Assembly (NCBI GenBank): GCA_002841375.1
Contig: PGZO01000025.1
Location: 1-61,271, forward strand
Reading direction: 5' to 3'
DNA: 61,271 nucleotides
DNA from: Firmicutes bacterium HGW-Firmicutes-7
GTDB lineage: Bacteria > Bacillota > Clostridia > Lachnospirales > Vallitaleaceae
Part shown: positions 8,643 through 17,865 of the stretch, piece by piece
Layout: each line of letters begins with the position of its first letter
Numbering within the stretch: the first letter of the stretch is position 1
Notes under the pieces: model-generated
What the model saw: the letters and a program-made list of their open reading frames with translations, nothing else
Told to the model about the DNA's origin: nothing
The model's database searches: none
Translations under genes and position numbers: made by a program

Positions 8643-9432
8643 TATTATCAAATCCCCGTTTGTATCTTTGTCAGAACAAAAAAAGAAAATTGAAGTAATA
8701 AATAGTAACGATTCAAAAATTATTAATCCTAGTTTTCAAGTGTCTAATCTTGAAGATGAATTAGATGCTCCCTCTCAGGACAACGGTGATTTCTTTCCTT
8801 ACGATGAGGTCAGTGAAGAGCCCTGCGTCGATGAAGGCTTAATCCCAGCTAATGTTATAGAGGATGCGATGAAGCAAGCAGAGGAAATTATTGAGGGTGC
8901 AAAGGAAGCTGCTACTACAATTGAAGTAGATGCAAATGCTAAAGGATATGATGAAGGGTTTAAGGTAGGTAAAAAGCAAGCACTTAAGGAAGAACAAAAA
9001 TTAAAGCTTAAATTAAAAGAAGAATTAGAAAGAGCCGTTCAAGAAAGAAAAAAAATCATTACTGACCTGCAACCTAAGGTTGCAGAAGTAATCCATCGTC
9101 TGGTTCAAAATATGGTAGGAATCCAAAAATTTGATCAAGATGTTATTTTGCATTTGATTAAATTAGGCTTAGAGGAAGTTGAATTATCTGGTGATTTAAT
9201 TATAAGAGTGTCTACAGATGATTATGATGAAGTGAACCATAATAAAGAGAAACTAATTGAAAATTTAAGCGATAAATTAAGCTTTGAGGTGTTACAAGAT
9301 AGTAAGCTAAATAAAAATGATTGTATTATTGAGACCTCTCTTGGGCGTGTCAACTGTAGTTTGAAGGAAAGAATGGATGGACTTCTTAGACAGCTACAGC
9401 TAATTGAAAAAAGCTATAGCTCATACCAATAG
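8635..9432 (+). CDS. fliH: Flagellar assembly protein FliH
   Basis: Regulator of the export ATPase FliI; it docks FliI-FliH to the C ring. The start is TTG at 8635, overlapping the fliG stop and preceded by GGAGGTGAC inside fliG. The 265-residue protein has an acidic, variable N-terminus, a long charged coiled coil (about 80-150, with EEQKLKLKLKEELERAVQERKK) and the FliH/YscL C-terminal domain (VILHLIKLGLEEVELSGDLIIRVSTDDY). Sequence is poorly conserved in this family, so the call also rests on its place between fliG and fliI. Confidence 0.9.
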   Translation: MSSIIKSPFVSLSEQKKKIEVINSNDSKIINPSFQVSNLEDELDAPSQDNGDFFPYDEVSEEPCVDEGLIPANVIEDAMKQAEEIIEGAKEAATTIEVDANAKGYDEGFKVGKKQALKEEQKLKLKLKEELERAVQERKKIITDLQPKVAEVIHRLVQNMVGIQKFDQDVILHLIKLGLEEVELSGDLIIRVSTDDYDEVNHNKEKLIENLSDKLSFEVLQDSKLNKNDCIIETSLGRVNCSLKERMDGLLRQLQLIEKSYSSYQ

Positions 9433-9446
9433 ACTGGGTGATAAAT

Positions 9447-10754
9447 ATGAATAAAATTGATTTTAATACATATGAAGAACTGTTTAAAAAGTCCTATATT
9501 AAGCATATAGGAAAAGTTACTAAAATAGTTGGACTAACTGTGGAATCTCTTGGCCCGAATGTAAATATGGGTGAGGTATGTAGAATCGTATCTGACAATG
9601 TTTCAGTATTTGCTGAAGTCGTAGGATTTAGAGAGAATAAAATTCTACTTATGCCATTAGGGGAACTAACAGGGATCGGTCTAAATAGTACAGTTGAAGC
9701 ACTTGGTCATTCCCTTCAAGTGTCAGTTAGTGACGATTTATTAGGTAGGATATTAGATGGCTTAGGGAAACCTATTGACAATCTTGGACCAATATATACA
9801 AATACATTATATAACATTGAAAATGAATCTCCAGACCCTTTGACAAGAAATAGAATATGTGATCCTCTACCAATTGGTGTTAAAGCAATTGATGGGTTAC
9901 TGACCATTGGAAAAGGACAAAGAGTAGGTATTTTTGCAGGTAGTGGAGTTGGTAAAAGTACATTAATGGGGATGATTGCAAGAAATACTTCAGCAGATAT
10001 TAATGTAATAGCATTGATAGGCGAACGTGGAAGAGAAGTAAGAGAATTTATTGAGCGCGATTTAGGTGAAGAAGGTCTAAAAAGATCTGTTATAATCGTT
10101 GCCACTTCGGATAAACCAGCATTGATTAGGCAAAAAGCTGCTAAAACAGCAACAGCTATTGCGGAGTATTTTAGAGATCAGGGAAACGATGTTTTGTTTA
10201 TGATGGATTCACTAACAAGATTTTCTATGGCACAAAGAGAAATCGGCTTGGCTATTGGAGAACCTCCAGTAAGCAGAGGATATACGCCATCTGTTTTTTC
10301 TGTAATGCCTAAGTTACTAGAGCGAGCAGGAACATCTGAGAAAGGTTCTATTACTGCACTTTATACAGTGCTTGTTGATGGAGATGATATGAATGAGCCT
10401 ATTACTGATACCGCAAGAGGCATATTAGATGGGCATATTGTACTATCGAGAAAGCTCGCAAACAAAAACCATTATCCTGCTATTGATGTACTTCAAAGTG
10501 TTTCAAGGGTTATGCCAGAGGTTGTATCAAATGAGCATAAAAAAATTGCCAATGAGTTTAAAGCTACATTGGCAATTTATACTGATGCAGAAGATCTTAT
10601 TAATATTGGTGCTTATTCAAAGGGAAGTAATAGCGATATCGATTATGCGATTTCTAAGAATAACGAAGTAAAGGCTTATCTTCGACAAGAAACTGATGAG
10701 AAATTTGAACTTGATGATGAAATAGAGCTCTTAAAGAGTATATTTATAAATTAA
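9447..10754 (+). CDS. fliI: Flagellum-specific ATPase FliI
   Basis: Hexameric ATPase that helps unfold and deliver export substrates at the flagellar type III apparatus; homologous to the F1 beta subunit. The Walker A motif is FAGSGVGKST (K170), Walker B is DVLFMMDSLTR, and GERGREVREFIE is a family marker. I set the start at the ATG 9447, with GGGTG six bases ahead; an in-frame GTG at 9438 lies inside that ribosome-binding site. The protein is 435 residues, normal for FliI. Confidence 0.97.
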   Translation: MNKIDFNTYEELFKKSYIKHIGKVTKIVGLTVESLGPNVNMGEVCRIVSDNVSVFAEVVGFRENKILLMPLGELTGIGLNSTVEALGHSLQVSVSDDLLGRILDGLGKPIDNLGPIYTNTLYNIENESPDPLTRNRICDPLPIGVKAIDGLLTIGKGQRVGIFAGSGVGKSTLMGMIARNTSADINVIALIGERGREVREFIERDLGEEGLKRSVIIVATSDKPALIRQKAAKTATAIAEYFRDQGNDVLFMMDSLTRFSMAQREIGLAIGEPPVSRGYTPSVFSVMPKLLERAGTSEKGSITALYTVLVDGDDMNEPITDTARGILDGHIVLSRKLANKNHYPAIDVLQSVSRVMPEVVSNEHKKIANEFKATLAIYTDAEDLINIGAYSKGSNSDIDYAISKNNEVKAYLRQETDEKFELDDEIELLKSIFIN

Positions 10755-10767
10755 GGAGATATGACCT

Positions 10768-11220
10768 ATGGGAAGATTTGCCTTTAAACTTCAAAATGTT
10801 TTAAATATTAAAGAAAAAATTGAAGAACAGAAAAAGATTGAATTAGGAAACGCTACAATATATCTCAATCAACAAGTGGCAATATTTAATTCATATAAGG
10901 AAGCGTTAAATTGTCAAGTTCAATCTTTTAATGATAAAAATGGTAAAAGTATATTAGCGAAAGAACTCATAGAACTAAACGGCTATATTAAATATTATGA
11001 AGAAGAAATTTCTAATCAAAAAATAGTGATTCAGAATGCCAATGATGTTGTTGAACTGAAAAGAAAAGCATTAAATGTTGCGTTGATTGAAAGAAAAACA
11101 TATGAAAAGCTTAAAGAGTTAGCACTTGAAAATCATTTACTAGAAGAGCAATCGCTTAGCAACAAACATTCGGACGAAGTAAACAGTTATAACCAATTAA
11201 TGAAGTCGATATCACAATAA
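10768..11220 (+). CDS. fliJ: Flagellar export chaperone FliJ
   Basis: Small coiled-coil protein that sits in the FliI ring like the gamma subunit of F-ATPase and links it to FlhA. The 150-residue sequence is almost entirely charged heptad-like helix, starting FAFKLQNVLNIKEKIEEQKKIELG, which is typical of FliJ. It follows fliI by 13 bases with a TAAGGAGAT ribosome-binding site. Confidence 0.92.
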   Translation: MGRFAFKLQNVLNIKEKIEEQKKIELGNATIYLNQQVAIFNSYKEALNCQVQSFNDKNGKSILAKELIELNGYIKYYEEEISNQKIVIQNANDVVELKRKALNVALIERKTYEKLKELALENHLLEEQSLSNKHSDEVNSYNQLMKSISQ

Positions 11221-11234
11221 TGAGGAGGTAAAAA

Positions 11235-12089
11235 ATGGAAGATATGAAAGAATTGAATGAGTCAACATCAGAAAAAAATAAAAAGCCTCCGAAGGTAAAA
11301 AAACCTCCAAAGGCCAAAAAGCCTCCAAAGCCAAAAAAAGTGCCTGCTGAAAAAAGGCAAAAGATCGTATCTTCAGAAGATCAAGACAAAGGAAGCGGTA
11401 AGGTATTTATGCTATTTATTGTTCTTTTTGTGTTAATTGGCGCGTTTATATTACTAGTAAAATTAGATGTTGGCGGAATTGGTACCAATGTTCTAGGTCC
11501 AAAACTTAAAGATGTTCCTGTTCTTAATCTTATGTTACCCAAGATGGAAAATCCGGATACAAGTCACGATTCGACATCCTATAATTTTGAAACGATTGAT
11601 CAAGCTGTAGAAAGATTAAGAGCAACAGAAATTTTACTAAAGGAAAAAGAGAAAGAAGCCGAAAAACTAAATGAGACAATTAACCTAAATAAGATAGAAA
11701 TAGAAAGATTAAAGGTTTTTGAGTCAGAACAAGTACAGTTTAAAAACGACAAAGACGAATTTGATTTGCTAGTATCAAAAAATGTAGGTTCAGACGACTA
11801 TATTGCCTATGTTGAAAAGGCGTATCCTGAAAATGCATTAACAATTTATGAAAGCTTAGTTAAAGTAAAGCAATTCAATGAAGAAGTTGCGGAAATAGCT
11901 ATTATGTACCAAGAAATGAAGCCAAAAAATGCTGCTGCAATATTAGAAGAAACAATTAGTAAGAACATTGATATGGCAGCACAAATTTTATTGCAATTAG
12001 AACCTTCTCAAGCAGGTGCAATTTTAGCTGCTATGGATTCAACAGTGGCAGATAAGATTTCTAGATATATGTACCCTGAAAATATTTAA
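11235..12089 (+). CDS. YlxF/MotE-like flagellar-locus membrane protein
   Basis: Seen: 284 residues with a lysine/proline-rich cytoplasmic N-terminus containing four near-repeats of KPPK (about 15-38), one transmembrane helix (about 57-76, VFMLFIVLFVLIGAFILLVKL), a coiled coil (about 125-165) and a C-terminal MgtE-N-like region (YQEMKPKNAAAILEE, AAQILLQLEPSQAGAILAAMD). Known: proteins of this layout occur between fliJ and fliK in Firmicutes (YlxF in Bacillus) and resemble the MotE motor chaperone. Inferred: a periplasm-facing accessory of motor or rod assembly. The KPPK repeat is not a general feature of the family that I know of. Confidence 0.8.
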   Translation: MEDMKELNESTSEKNKKPPKVKKPPKAKKPPKPKKVPAEKRQKIVSSEDQDKGSGKVFMLFIVLFVLIGAFILLVKLDVGGIGTNVLGPKLKDVPVLNLMLPKMENPDTSHDSTSYNFETIDQAVERLRATEILLKEKEKEAEKLNETINLNKIEIERLKVFESEQVQFKNDKDEFDLLVSKNVGSDDYIAYVEKAYPENALTIYESLVKVKQFNEEVAEIAIMYQEMKPKNAAAILEETISKNIDMAAQILLQLEPSQAGAILAAMDSTVADKISRYMYPENI

Positions 12090-12113
12090 AAAAAATGAGA
12101 AAGGAGGAATAGG

Positions 12114-13421
12114 ATGAACGCAGTTGCAGTTAGTAGGGTTGCAACGAATATGAGTAAAAACTTTGACACAAAAGGTAAGACAACATCGAACGCTTTTGAT
12201 TCAATACTTGGAAGCTCTATGAAAACAAGATCAATTGAAAATTCTACTAAAGTAGGACATCAAGCGTCTAAAATTCAAAAGAGTGAATACAAAGAAACAA
12301 AAAAAACGGAACAAGTTGATCAAAGTAAGCCCCCAACTTCAAAAAAAATTGATGTCGAAAAGGTAGAGCAAAAAGTACTGGAAAAAGTAGCGAAAAAATT
12401 AGGTATCTCAGAAGAAGAATTAAATGAGATTATGGCAACACTTAATTTGAACTTTATGGATTTGTTTTCAAACAAAGGAATTCAAGCTTTGGTTAACGAA
12501 GTTTTTGGAACGAAAAATGAAGTAGAGCTACTAACCAATGAAGAAGCTTTTAGTGCTTTTAAAGACATTAAACAAGAACTGAATCAAATTTTAAATGAAG
12601 AAGAAATTGATTTTAAAGACTTACATAAAGCAGTTACAGATTACCTGAAAGATACAAGTGATAAAGCTAGCAATGAAACAATCAAAGTACCAAGTAAAGA
12701 AAATATTGAAGAAACGAAACCTCAACAAGTAATAAATGGCGTTAAAGTTGAAGTTGAAGATTCAAGGGTTAAAACAGATCAAAGCAGAAATACGAATGAA
12801 GCAAAACCCCTTGAAGTTCAAGTTGAAGACAATAATACTGACCATAAGAATCAAGGTAATCGTAATAATGGTTTTGAAAATCAATTTAATAATGCATTGT
12901 CTCAAACAGTGGTGCAGAAATTTGAAGTGGTTTCACCAAATGGCATTGACGAAATTGTCTTTCAAGAAACAACAGTCAAAGATATATTTACTCAAATTAC
13001 AACTCAAGTTAAACTTTCGATAACAAATGATTCTAAAACAATGCTTCTTCAATTACAACCAGAGAATTTAGGGAAAATTGCTTTTTCTGTTAGAAGTGAA
13101 AACGGCATGATGACAGGTCAAATTGTAGCTGAAAATAATAGTGTTAAAGAAGCCATAGAAATGAATTTAGCAAGCTTAAAAACAAACTTGGAGCAACAAG
13201 GTATTAAGCTGGATGAAATCAAAGTGGTAACTGGAAATACAAATCAATTTTTTAGTAAGAGTGACCAACAAAAGGATTCAAATCAATTCTCAAAAGGAAA
13301 AAGAAGAAGAAACCTCGAAGCAGTTTCACAAATGGACGACATTAAAATGCAGGATATGAAAGAAACACTTAGAAGTACCGGTTTAGAAGAAGAAGAAAAT
13401 TCAGTAGATTATTCAGCATAA
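12114..13421 (+). CDS. fliK: Flagellar hook-length control protein FliK
   Basis: Exported molecular ruler that measures the hook and switches FlhB specificity. It has 435 residues. The first ~270 are low-complexity, rich in K, E, N and Q, as expected for the ruler part. The C-terminal Flg_hook domain is clear: TMLLQLQPENLGKIAFSVRS, then GQIVAENNSVKEAIEMNL and LEQQGIKLDEIKVVTG. It lies upstream of flgD and flgE, the usual context. Confidence 0.93.
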   Translation: MNAVAVSRVATNMSKNFDTKGKTTSNAFDSILGSSMKTRSIENSTKVGHQASKIQKSEYKETKKTEQVDQSKPPTSKKIDVEKVEQKVLEKVAKKLGISEEELNEIMATLNLNFMDLFSNKGIQALVNEVFGTKNEVELLTNEEAFSAFKDIKQELNQILNEEEIDFKDLHKAVTDYLKDTSDKASNETIKVPSKENIEETKPQQVINGVKVEVEDSRVKTDQSRNTNEAKPLEVQVEDNNTDHKNQGNRNNGFENQFNNALSQTVVQKFEVVSPNGIDEIVFQETTVKDIFTQITTQVKLSITNDSKTMLLQLQPENLGKIAFSVRSENGMMTGQIVAENNSVKEAIEMNLASLKTNLEQQGIKLDEIKVVTGNTNQFFSKSDQQKDSNQFSKGKRRRNLEAVSQMDDIKMQDMKETLRSTGLEEEENSVDYSA

Positions 13422-13434
13422 GGAAGGTGAAAAA

Positions 13435-13998
13435 ATGTCAGATGTAAGTTCAACATCGAAAATAATGGAACAATATGGTTTAAGTGAAAATACGAAAACA
13501 AAAAGTAATGATTTAGGTAAGGATGCATTTTTAAATCTACTAGTAACCCAAATGAGATATCAAGACCCGCTGAATCCAACAAGTGATAAAGACTTTTTGG
13601 CTCAAATGGCGCAGTTTTCATCCTTAGAACAAATGCAAAATCTAAATACCAGTACACAATTATCACAAGGCTATGCATTAATTGGTAAGTTGGTTGAAGG
13701 AACAATTATTAACCAAACTACGATGGAGTCAAAAACGATAACAGGCTTTGTAGATGGCGTGAATTACAAATCAGGAAAGACCTATTTAGTAGTAAACGAT
13801 CAAGAAATTTTACTTGATCAAGTATCTAAGGTAAGCTACATAGACTTTGAGTCAGCATCAATAGAATCCTTAAATAAAGTAAACGAAGCGCTAAAAGCTA
13901 TCCAAGAACAATTAAAGAAGCTAACGCCAGAAACAGAAGAGGAAACAGACGAAACGACAGAAGATACGGATGATGATAGTACAGACGAGGTTACATAA
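13435..13998 (+). CDS. flgD: Flagellar hook-assembly (capping) protein FlgD
   Basis: Caps the growing hook and is needed for FlgE polymerisation. The N-terminal FlgD signature is plain: LGKDAFLNLLVTQMRYQDPL followed by DKDFLAQMAQFSSLEQMQNL. It is 187 residues, shorter than enterobacterial FlgD, with a reduced C-terminal domain (GFVDGVNYKSGKTYLVVND) and a very acidic Glu/Asp/Thr tail (about 165-187). Ribosome-binding site GGAAGGTG. Confidence 0.95.
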   Translation: MSDVSSTSKIMEQYGLSENTKTKSNDLGKDAFLNLLVTQMRYQDPLNPTSDKDFLAQMAQFSSLEQMQNLNTSTQLSQGYALIGKLVEGTIINQTTMESKTITGFVDGVNYKSGKTYLVVNDQEILLDQVSKVSYIDFESASIESLNKVNEALKAIQEQLKKLTPETEEETDETTEDTDDDSTDEVT

Positions 13999-14027
13999 GG
14001 AAAAGAAATTGACAAGGAGGGTCAAAA

Positions 14028-14420
14028 ATGAGTATTCAAAACAGACCAATCCCCTCAATACAACAAGTACAAAGCGAGCATTTAGGTAGTACGAAAGTTA
14101 AAAGAACCAACAATATACCTACCTCGAGCTTTGGAAGTATTTTTCAGCAAAAGCTACAGGAAAAAGAAACAATTAAATTTTCTAAGCATGCAAATATGAG
14201 ATTGGATTCTAGAAATATTCGACTTACGGATGAACAAATTACAAAAATCCAAAAGGGTATAAGTAAAGCAGAAGAAAAAGGTATTAAGGAGTCTTTGGTT
14301 CTAATTGACAACATTGCTTTAGTTGTTAATATTGAAAATAAGACAGTCGTAACAGCGCTAGACCAACAAGAAACAAAAGATTATGTTTTTACAAATATTG
14401 ATGGTGCCGTAGTACTATAG
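14028..14420 (+). CDS. Flagellar operon protein of the TIGR02530 (flg_new) family
   Basis: A 130-residue protein found between flgD and flgE in many Firmicutes and some other bacteria. The recognisable core is FSKHANMRLDSRNIRLTDEQ followed by KESLVLIDNIALVVNIENKTVVTA. No membrane segment or signal peptide is visible. Function is not firmly established; a role in hook assembly is inferred from position alone. Ribosome-binding site AAGGAGGG. The 92 bases to flgE contain a weak hairpin (14444-14451 with 14462-14469) without a T tract. Confidence 0.85.
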   Translation: MSIQNRPIPSIQQVQSEHLGSTKVKRTNNIPTSSFGSIFQQKLQEKETIKFSKHANMRLDSRNIRLTDEQITKIQKGISKAEEKGIKESLVLIDNIALVVNIENKTVVTALDQQETKDYVFTNIDGAVVL

Positions 14421-14512
14421 CTGGACCTCGAGAAGGAAGCTATTAATTCCTGAATGATAGAAGGAATTAGCTAAGACATTAAACTACTTAAGAATTAAGG
14501 AGGTCATTTATT

Positions 14513-15793
14513 ATGATGCGTTCTATGTACTCTGGTGTTTCAGGTTTAAGGATTCACCAAACTAAAATGGATGTTATCGGTAACAATATTGCAAATGTTA
14601 ATACAGCAGGCTTTAAATCAAGCCGTGTTACATTTAGTGAGGTATTTAGTCAAACGATTCAAGGTGCTAGTGGTTCCAGTCAAAATAAAGGTGGTACGAA
14701 TCCAATGCAAATTGGCCTTGGTGCGAGTATATCCTCTATTGACATAGATATGACAGAAGGTGCTGCGCAGAGAACAGATAATCCTTTAGATCTAAAAATT
14801 GAAGGAGATGGATTTTTTGTAGTATCTGATGTGACAGGAAATAAATTTACAAGAGCGGGCGCTTTTAGAATTGATCAAGCCGGGAATCTCGTATCTCCTG
14901 AGGGTTTAAACCTAATGGGCTGGTATCCAGATCCAACTTCAGGTGATATTATCAAATCTAAAGCTTCACCGTTACAAATTCTCAATGCTGAAAACTCTTA
15001 TGTTAAACCAGAGTTTACGCAAAATATGACCTTATCAGGGAATATTGATAAGAATGATCCTCAATTAGCGCCAGCTAAAGGAGGCGTCCCATTAGAAATA
15101 ACTTTTTATGATAACTTGGGATATAAATATTCAGCTAATTTTACGGTAACTAGTACAGGGACTGATGGCGAATTTGATTTTACTTTAGATAGCGTAACAA
15201 GTTCTGATACGGGCCTTCCAGTTGCAGGTGCAGCACTTGGTGCATCCACGTTAGAATTTGATATAACGACAGGATTGCTTACAAATCCCGCATCCATTGA
15301 TATTACGGGTTTAACAGACGCATTTGCTGATCCCATTACGATTGATCCTACGGGCATAACGATGTTTTCAGGTAACTCAACTATCGGAGGCGCGGCTGGA
15401 GATAAGAACGGTTTGAATGCAGGTAGAGCACCAGGTGCAATATCAGGCTTTGAAGTTGGTTCTGATGGTAAAATACTAGGAAGATATTCAAATGGTGAAA
15501 CCAAATTACTTGGTCAAATCATTATTGCAAAATTCCAAAATCCAGCAGGGCTACAAAAAATCGGTTCGAATCTATTTGTAACAACAAGCAACTCAGGAGA
15601 TTTTGATGGAATTGGGGAAGATATTACTTCTTCTGGTGGTAGTTTAAATGCAGGCGTACTTGAAATGTCAAATGTTGACTTATCAAGAGAGTTCACTGAA
15701 ATGATTACGACCCAAAGAGGTTTCCAAGCAAATTCAAGAATTATTACATCATCCGACGAAATGTTACAAGAACTTGTAAATCTTAAGAGATAA
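14513..15793 (+). CDS. flgE: Flagellar hook protein FlgE
   Basis: Major hook subunit. The N-terminal rod/hook signature reads MMRSMYSGVSGLRIHQTKMD then VIGNNIANVNTAGFKSSRV. The D1/D2 regions follow (DLKIEGDGFFVVSD, FTRAGAFRIDQAGNLVSPEG), and the C-terminal helix is LSREFTEMITTQRGFQANSR. It has 426 residues. AAGGAGGT precedes the ATG at 14513 (a second ATG follows at once). Its gene is followed by two stem-loops before flbD. Confidence 0.97.
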   Translation: MMRSMYSGVSGLRIHQTKMDVIGNNIANVNTAGFKSSRVTFSEVFSQTIQGASGSSQNKGGTNPMQIGLGASISSIDIDMTEGAAQRTDNPLDLKIEGDGFFVVSDVTGNKFTRAGAFRIDQAGNLVSPEGLNLMGWYPDPTSGDIIKSKASPLQILNAENSYVKPEFTQNMTLSGNIDKNDPQLAPAKGGVPLEITFYDNLGYKYSANFTVTSTGTDGEFDFTLDSVTSSDTGLPVAGAALGASTLEFDITTGLLTNPASIDITGLTDAFADPITIDPTGITMFSGNSTIGGAAGDKNGLNAGRAPGAISGFEVGSDGKILGRYSNGETKLLGQIIIAKFQNPAGLQKIGSNLFVTTSNSGDFDGIGEDITSSGGSLNAGVLEMSNVDLSREFTEMITTQRGFQANSRIITSSDEMLQELVNLKR

Positions 15794-15820
15794 TGATACA
15801 ATAAACTGATTGAAATTGTT

Positions 15821-15884
15821 GCATGATATAGGCTAAAGCCTGTATTATGCAGCAGTTAAGATCCTTTTTGACAGCTGAGCTGTC
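15821..15884 (+). other. Two tandem stem-loops between flgE and flbD
   Basis: First: a 13-bp stem with two G-U pairs (15821-15833 with 15838-15850) and a TAAA loop. Second: GACAG/CTGTC arms in the 15-base dyad 15870-15884. Neither has a T tract, and flbD continues in the same direction 22 bases later, so they look like processing or stabilising structures within the operon mRNA, or a partial attenuator, rather than a full terminator. Confidence 0.6.
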
Positions 15885-15906
15885 TATTAAAAAAGCAGGT
15901 GATTGT

Positions 15907-16110
15907 ATGATATTTGTAACTAAAATGAACAATGAAACAATCCTATTAAACAATGATCTAATTGAAACAATTGAAGAAACACCTGACACAGTCGTCACAT
16001 TAACAACCGGAAAGAAATTGATCATTAAAGAATCAAGCAAAGAGGTATTAAAGCGAGTGATAGATTTTAAGATGAAAATTTATAATGGGGACTACGATTA
16101 CGGAAAGTAG
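15907..16110 (+). CDS. flbD: FlbD family flagellar protein
   Basis: A 67-residue protein beginning MIFVTKMNNETILLNNDLIE, with VVTLTTGKKLIIKESSKEV; this matches the small FlbD family (YlzI in Bacillus) encoded near flgE and motA in Gram-positive flagellar operons. It is unrelated to the Caulobacter FlbD regulator. The ATG at 15907 follows AGGTG; the longer in-frame opening at 15847 would translate through the upstream hairpin. Its biochemical role is not known. Confidence 0.88.
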   Translation: MIFVTKMNNETILLNNDLIETIEETPDTVVTLTTGKKLIIKESSKEVLKRVIDFKMKIYNGDYDYGK

Positions 16111-16134
16111 TAGGCTCTAGAATGAGGTGAAAAA

Positions 16135-16926
16135 ATGGATATAGCTACAATAATTGGTATAGTTGCTGCAATGATTTTTTTGGTCGTTTCAATTCTAATG
16201 AAAGGTACATTATTAACCTTTGTGGATGCTGCTTCAGTAATGATAACAGTTGGGGGCGCTTTTTCAGCAGCCCTAGTAGCTTATCCTATGGACAGGTTTA
16301 TTAATTCAATAAAAGCATTAGGATTAGTATTTAAAAATCAAGCAATGGATGAAGGTACGGTCATCAAGAAAATTATTGAATTATCAAATGTGGCTAGAAA
16401 AGAAGGGTTACTTGCACTCGAAGAAGCTACGGAATCAATTGATGATGATTTTTTGAAAAAAGGAATATTATTAATTGTTGATGGTACAGATCCAGAATTA
16501 GTAAGAAACATATTGGAAACTGAATTGATTTTTATTCAGAGTAGACACAGTTCAATTCAAGGATTCTACGACAAGATTGGGGAACTAAGTCCTGCATGGG
16601 GTATGATTGGTACTTTAATAGGACTTATCAATTTGTTGAAAAATATGGACGATCCTAGTACAATTGGTCCGAATATGGCGGTAGCGTTACTTACAACATT
16701 ATATGGTTCTTTACTAGCAAACTTGTTTGCAATTCCATTTTCAAATAAAATGAAATTAAGAAGCAACGATGAAGTGCTTTTAAAGGAAGTTATGATAGAA
16801 GGTCTTTTATCTATTCAGGCAGGAGAAAATCCTAGAGTAATCGAAGAAAAATTAAAGGCATTTTTATCACCAATATTAAGAAATTCATTATCAGAGTCAG
16901 AAAGCGAAACAGAAGGTGATGCATAA
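16135..16926 (+). CDS. motA: Flagellar motor stator protein MotA
   Basis: Proton (or sodium) channel stator subunit that drives FliG. It has 263 residues and four membrane segments: about 3-22, 30-50, and the pair about 155-172 and 185-205 (PAWGMIGTLIGLINLLKNMDD, MAVALLTTLYGSLLANLFAIP). The cytoplasmic loop between segments 2 and 3 holds the charged residues that touch FliG. Its last base is shared with the start of motB, indicating coupled translation. Confidence 0.96.
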   Translation: MDIATIIGIVAAMIFLVVSILMKGTLLTFVDAASVMITVGGAFSAALVAYPMDRFINSIKALGLVFKNQAMDEGTVIKKIIELSNVARKEGLLALEEATESIDDDFLKKGILLIVDGTDPELVRNILETELIFIQSRHSSIQGFYDKIGELSPAWGMIGTLIGLINLLKNMDDPSTIGPNMAVALLTTLYGSLLANLFAIPFSNKMKLRSNDEVLLKEVMIEGLLSIQAGENPRVIEEKLKAFLSPILRNSLSESESETEGDA

Positions 16927-17819
16927 TGGCAAAAAGGCATAAAGAAGCATCAGCCGGTGGACTGCCCGGATGGATGGCAACATATGGAGATTTAGTTACA
17001 CTATTACTATGCTTTTTTGTATTGTTATATTCGATGTCAAATATCGATATTAGTAAATATAAAGCAGCATTTAGTTCTTTTGAAAATCAAATTGATGTAA
17101 TGCCAGGAGGTATTGCGTTGACAGGAGAGGAACTTATTACAAATGGTGTTAGTCAACTAAGTGACATAGAAATTATTTTGGAGAACAAACCACCAATTTC
17201 AGACAATGATTCAGATGCGGATGAATTAAAAGAAAATGATAAGGATAGTTCAGCTTCAAGTAATGAAGAAGAAACTACATTAGAACCAAATGAAGTCATT
17301 AATGCAAGTGCGGGCAACTTTAATTCTGAAACTGAAAAAATCGCAAAAGAAATCCATGAATATTTAATTGAGGCAGGCATTGAATCTGATATAATCCTTT
17401 CATATAACTCGAACTATGTAAAGCTAACCCTTGAAGGAGAAGTACTCTTTGATGTTGGAAAAGCCAACTTAAAACAAGAAGCTAAAGGTATTATGAATAG
17501 CATTGCCAATATGATTATAGAAAAAAATTATAAAAAGTATAACATCCAAATCGAAGGGCATACAGATAATTGGGATATTAATACGGTACAGTTTCCAAGC
17601 AATTGGTATTTATCTGCAGCGAGAGCAATAGCTGTCGGTGATATTTTAATCAGTCAATATGATTTTAGTCCGAACGCAATAGCTTGTACAGGTTATGGTG
17701 AATTCAATCCTATTGCAGACAATGAAACTGCAGAAGGTAGGGCGAAAAATAGAAGGGTTGAAATAAAGTTGATTATTGAAACAGAGGAAATTATTCCAGA
17801 AGATATATTCATAGAATAA
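16926..17819 (+). CDS. motB: Flagellar motor stator protein MotB
   Basis: Partner of MotA that anchors the stator to peptidoglycan. The single membrane helix (LVTLLLCFFVLLYSMS) follows the ion-carrying aspartate D22 in GWMATYGDLVTLL. The C-terminal OmpA-like peptidoglycan-binding domain shows IQIEGHTDNWDI, SAARAIAVGDILI and GYGEFNPIADNETAEGRAKNRRVEI. Between them lies an acidic linker rich in D, E, S and N (about 90-125). It has 297 residues. The ion type cannot be settled from sequence by eye. Confidence 0.96.
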   Translation: MAKRHKEASAGGLPGWMATYGDLVTLLLCFFVLLYSMSNIDISKYKAAFSSFENQIDVMPGGIALTGEELITNGVSQLSDIEIILENKPPISDNDSDADELKENDKDSSASSNEEETTLEPNEVINASAGNFNSETEKIAKEIHEYLIEAGIESDIILSYNSNYVKLTLEGEVLFDVGKANLKQEAKGIMNSIANMIIEKNYKKYNIQIEGHTDNWDINTVQFPSNWYLSAARAIAVGDILISQYDFSPNAIACTGYGEFNPIADNETAEGRAKNRRVEIKLIIETEEIIPEDIFIE

Positions 17820-17865
17820 ACGAATATTTACAAAAACAAGAATGATACCTGAAAGAGGTGGAACT

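Noticed and set aside
12736-13023. 95-codon + frame inside fliK
   Set aside because: It lies wholly within the low-complexity part of fliK in another frame and is Lys/Leu/Gln-biased as expected of a frame shadow; no ribosome-binding site.
14444-14469. Terminator between the flg_new gene and flgE
   Set aside because: Only an 8-bp stem with a 10-base loop and no T run; not strong enough to call.
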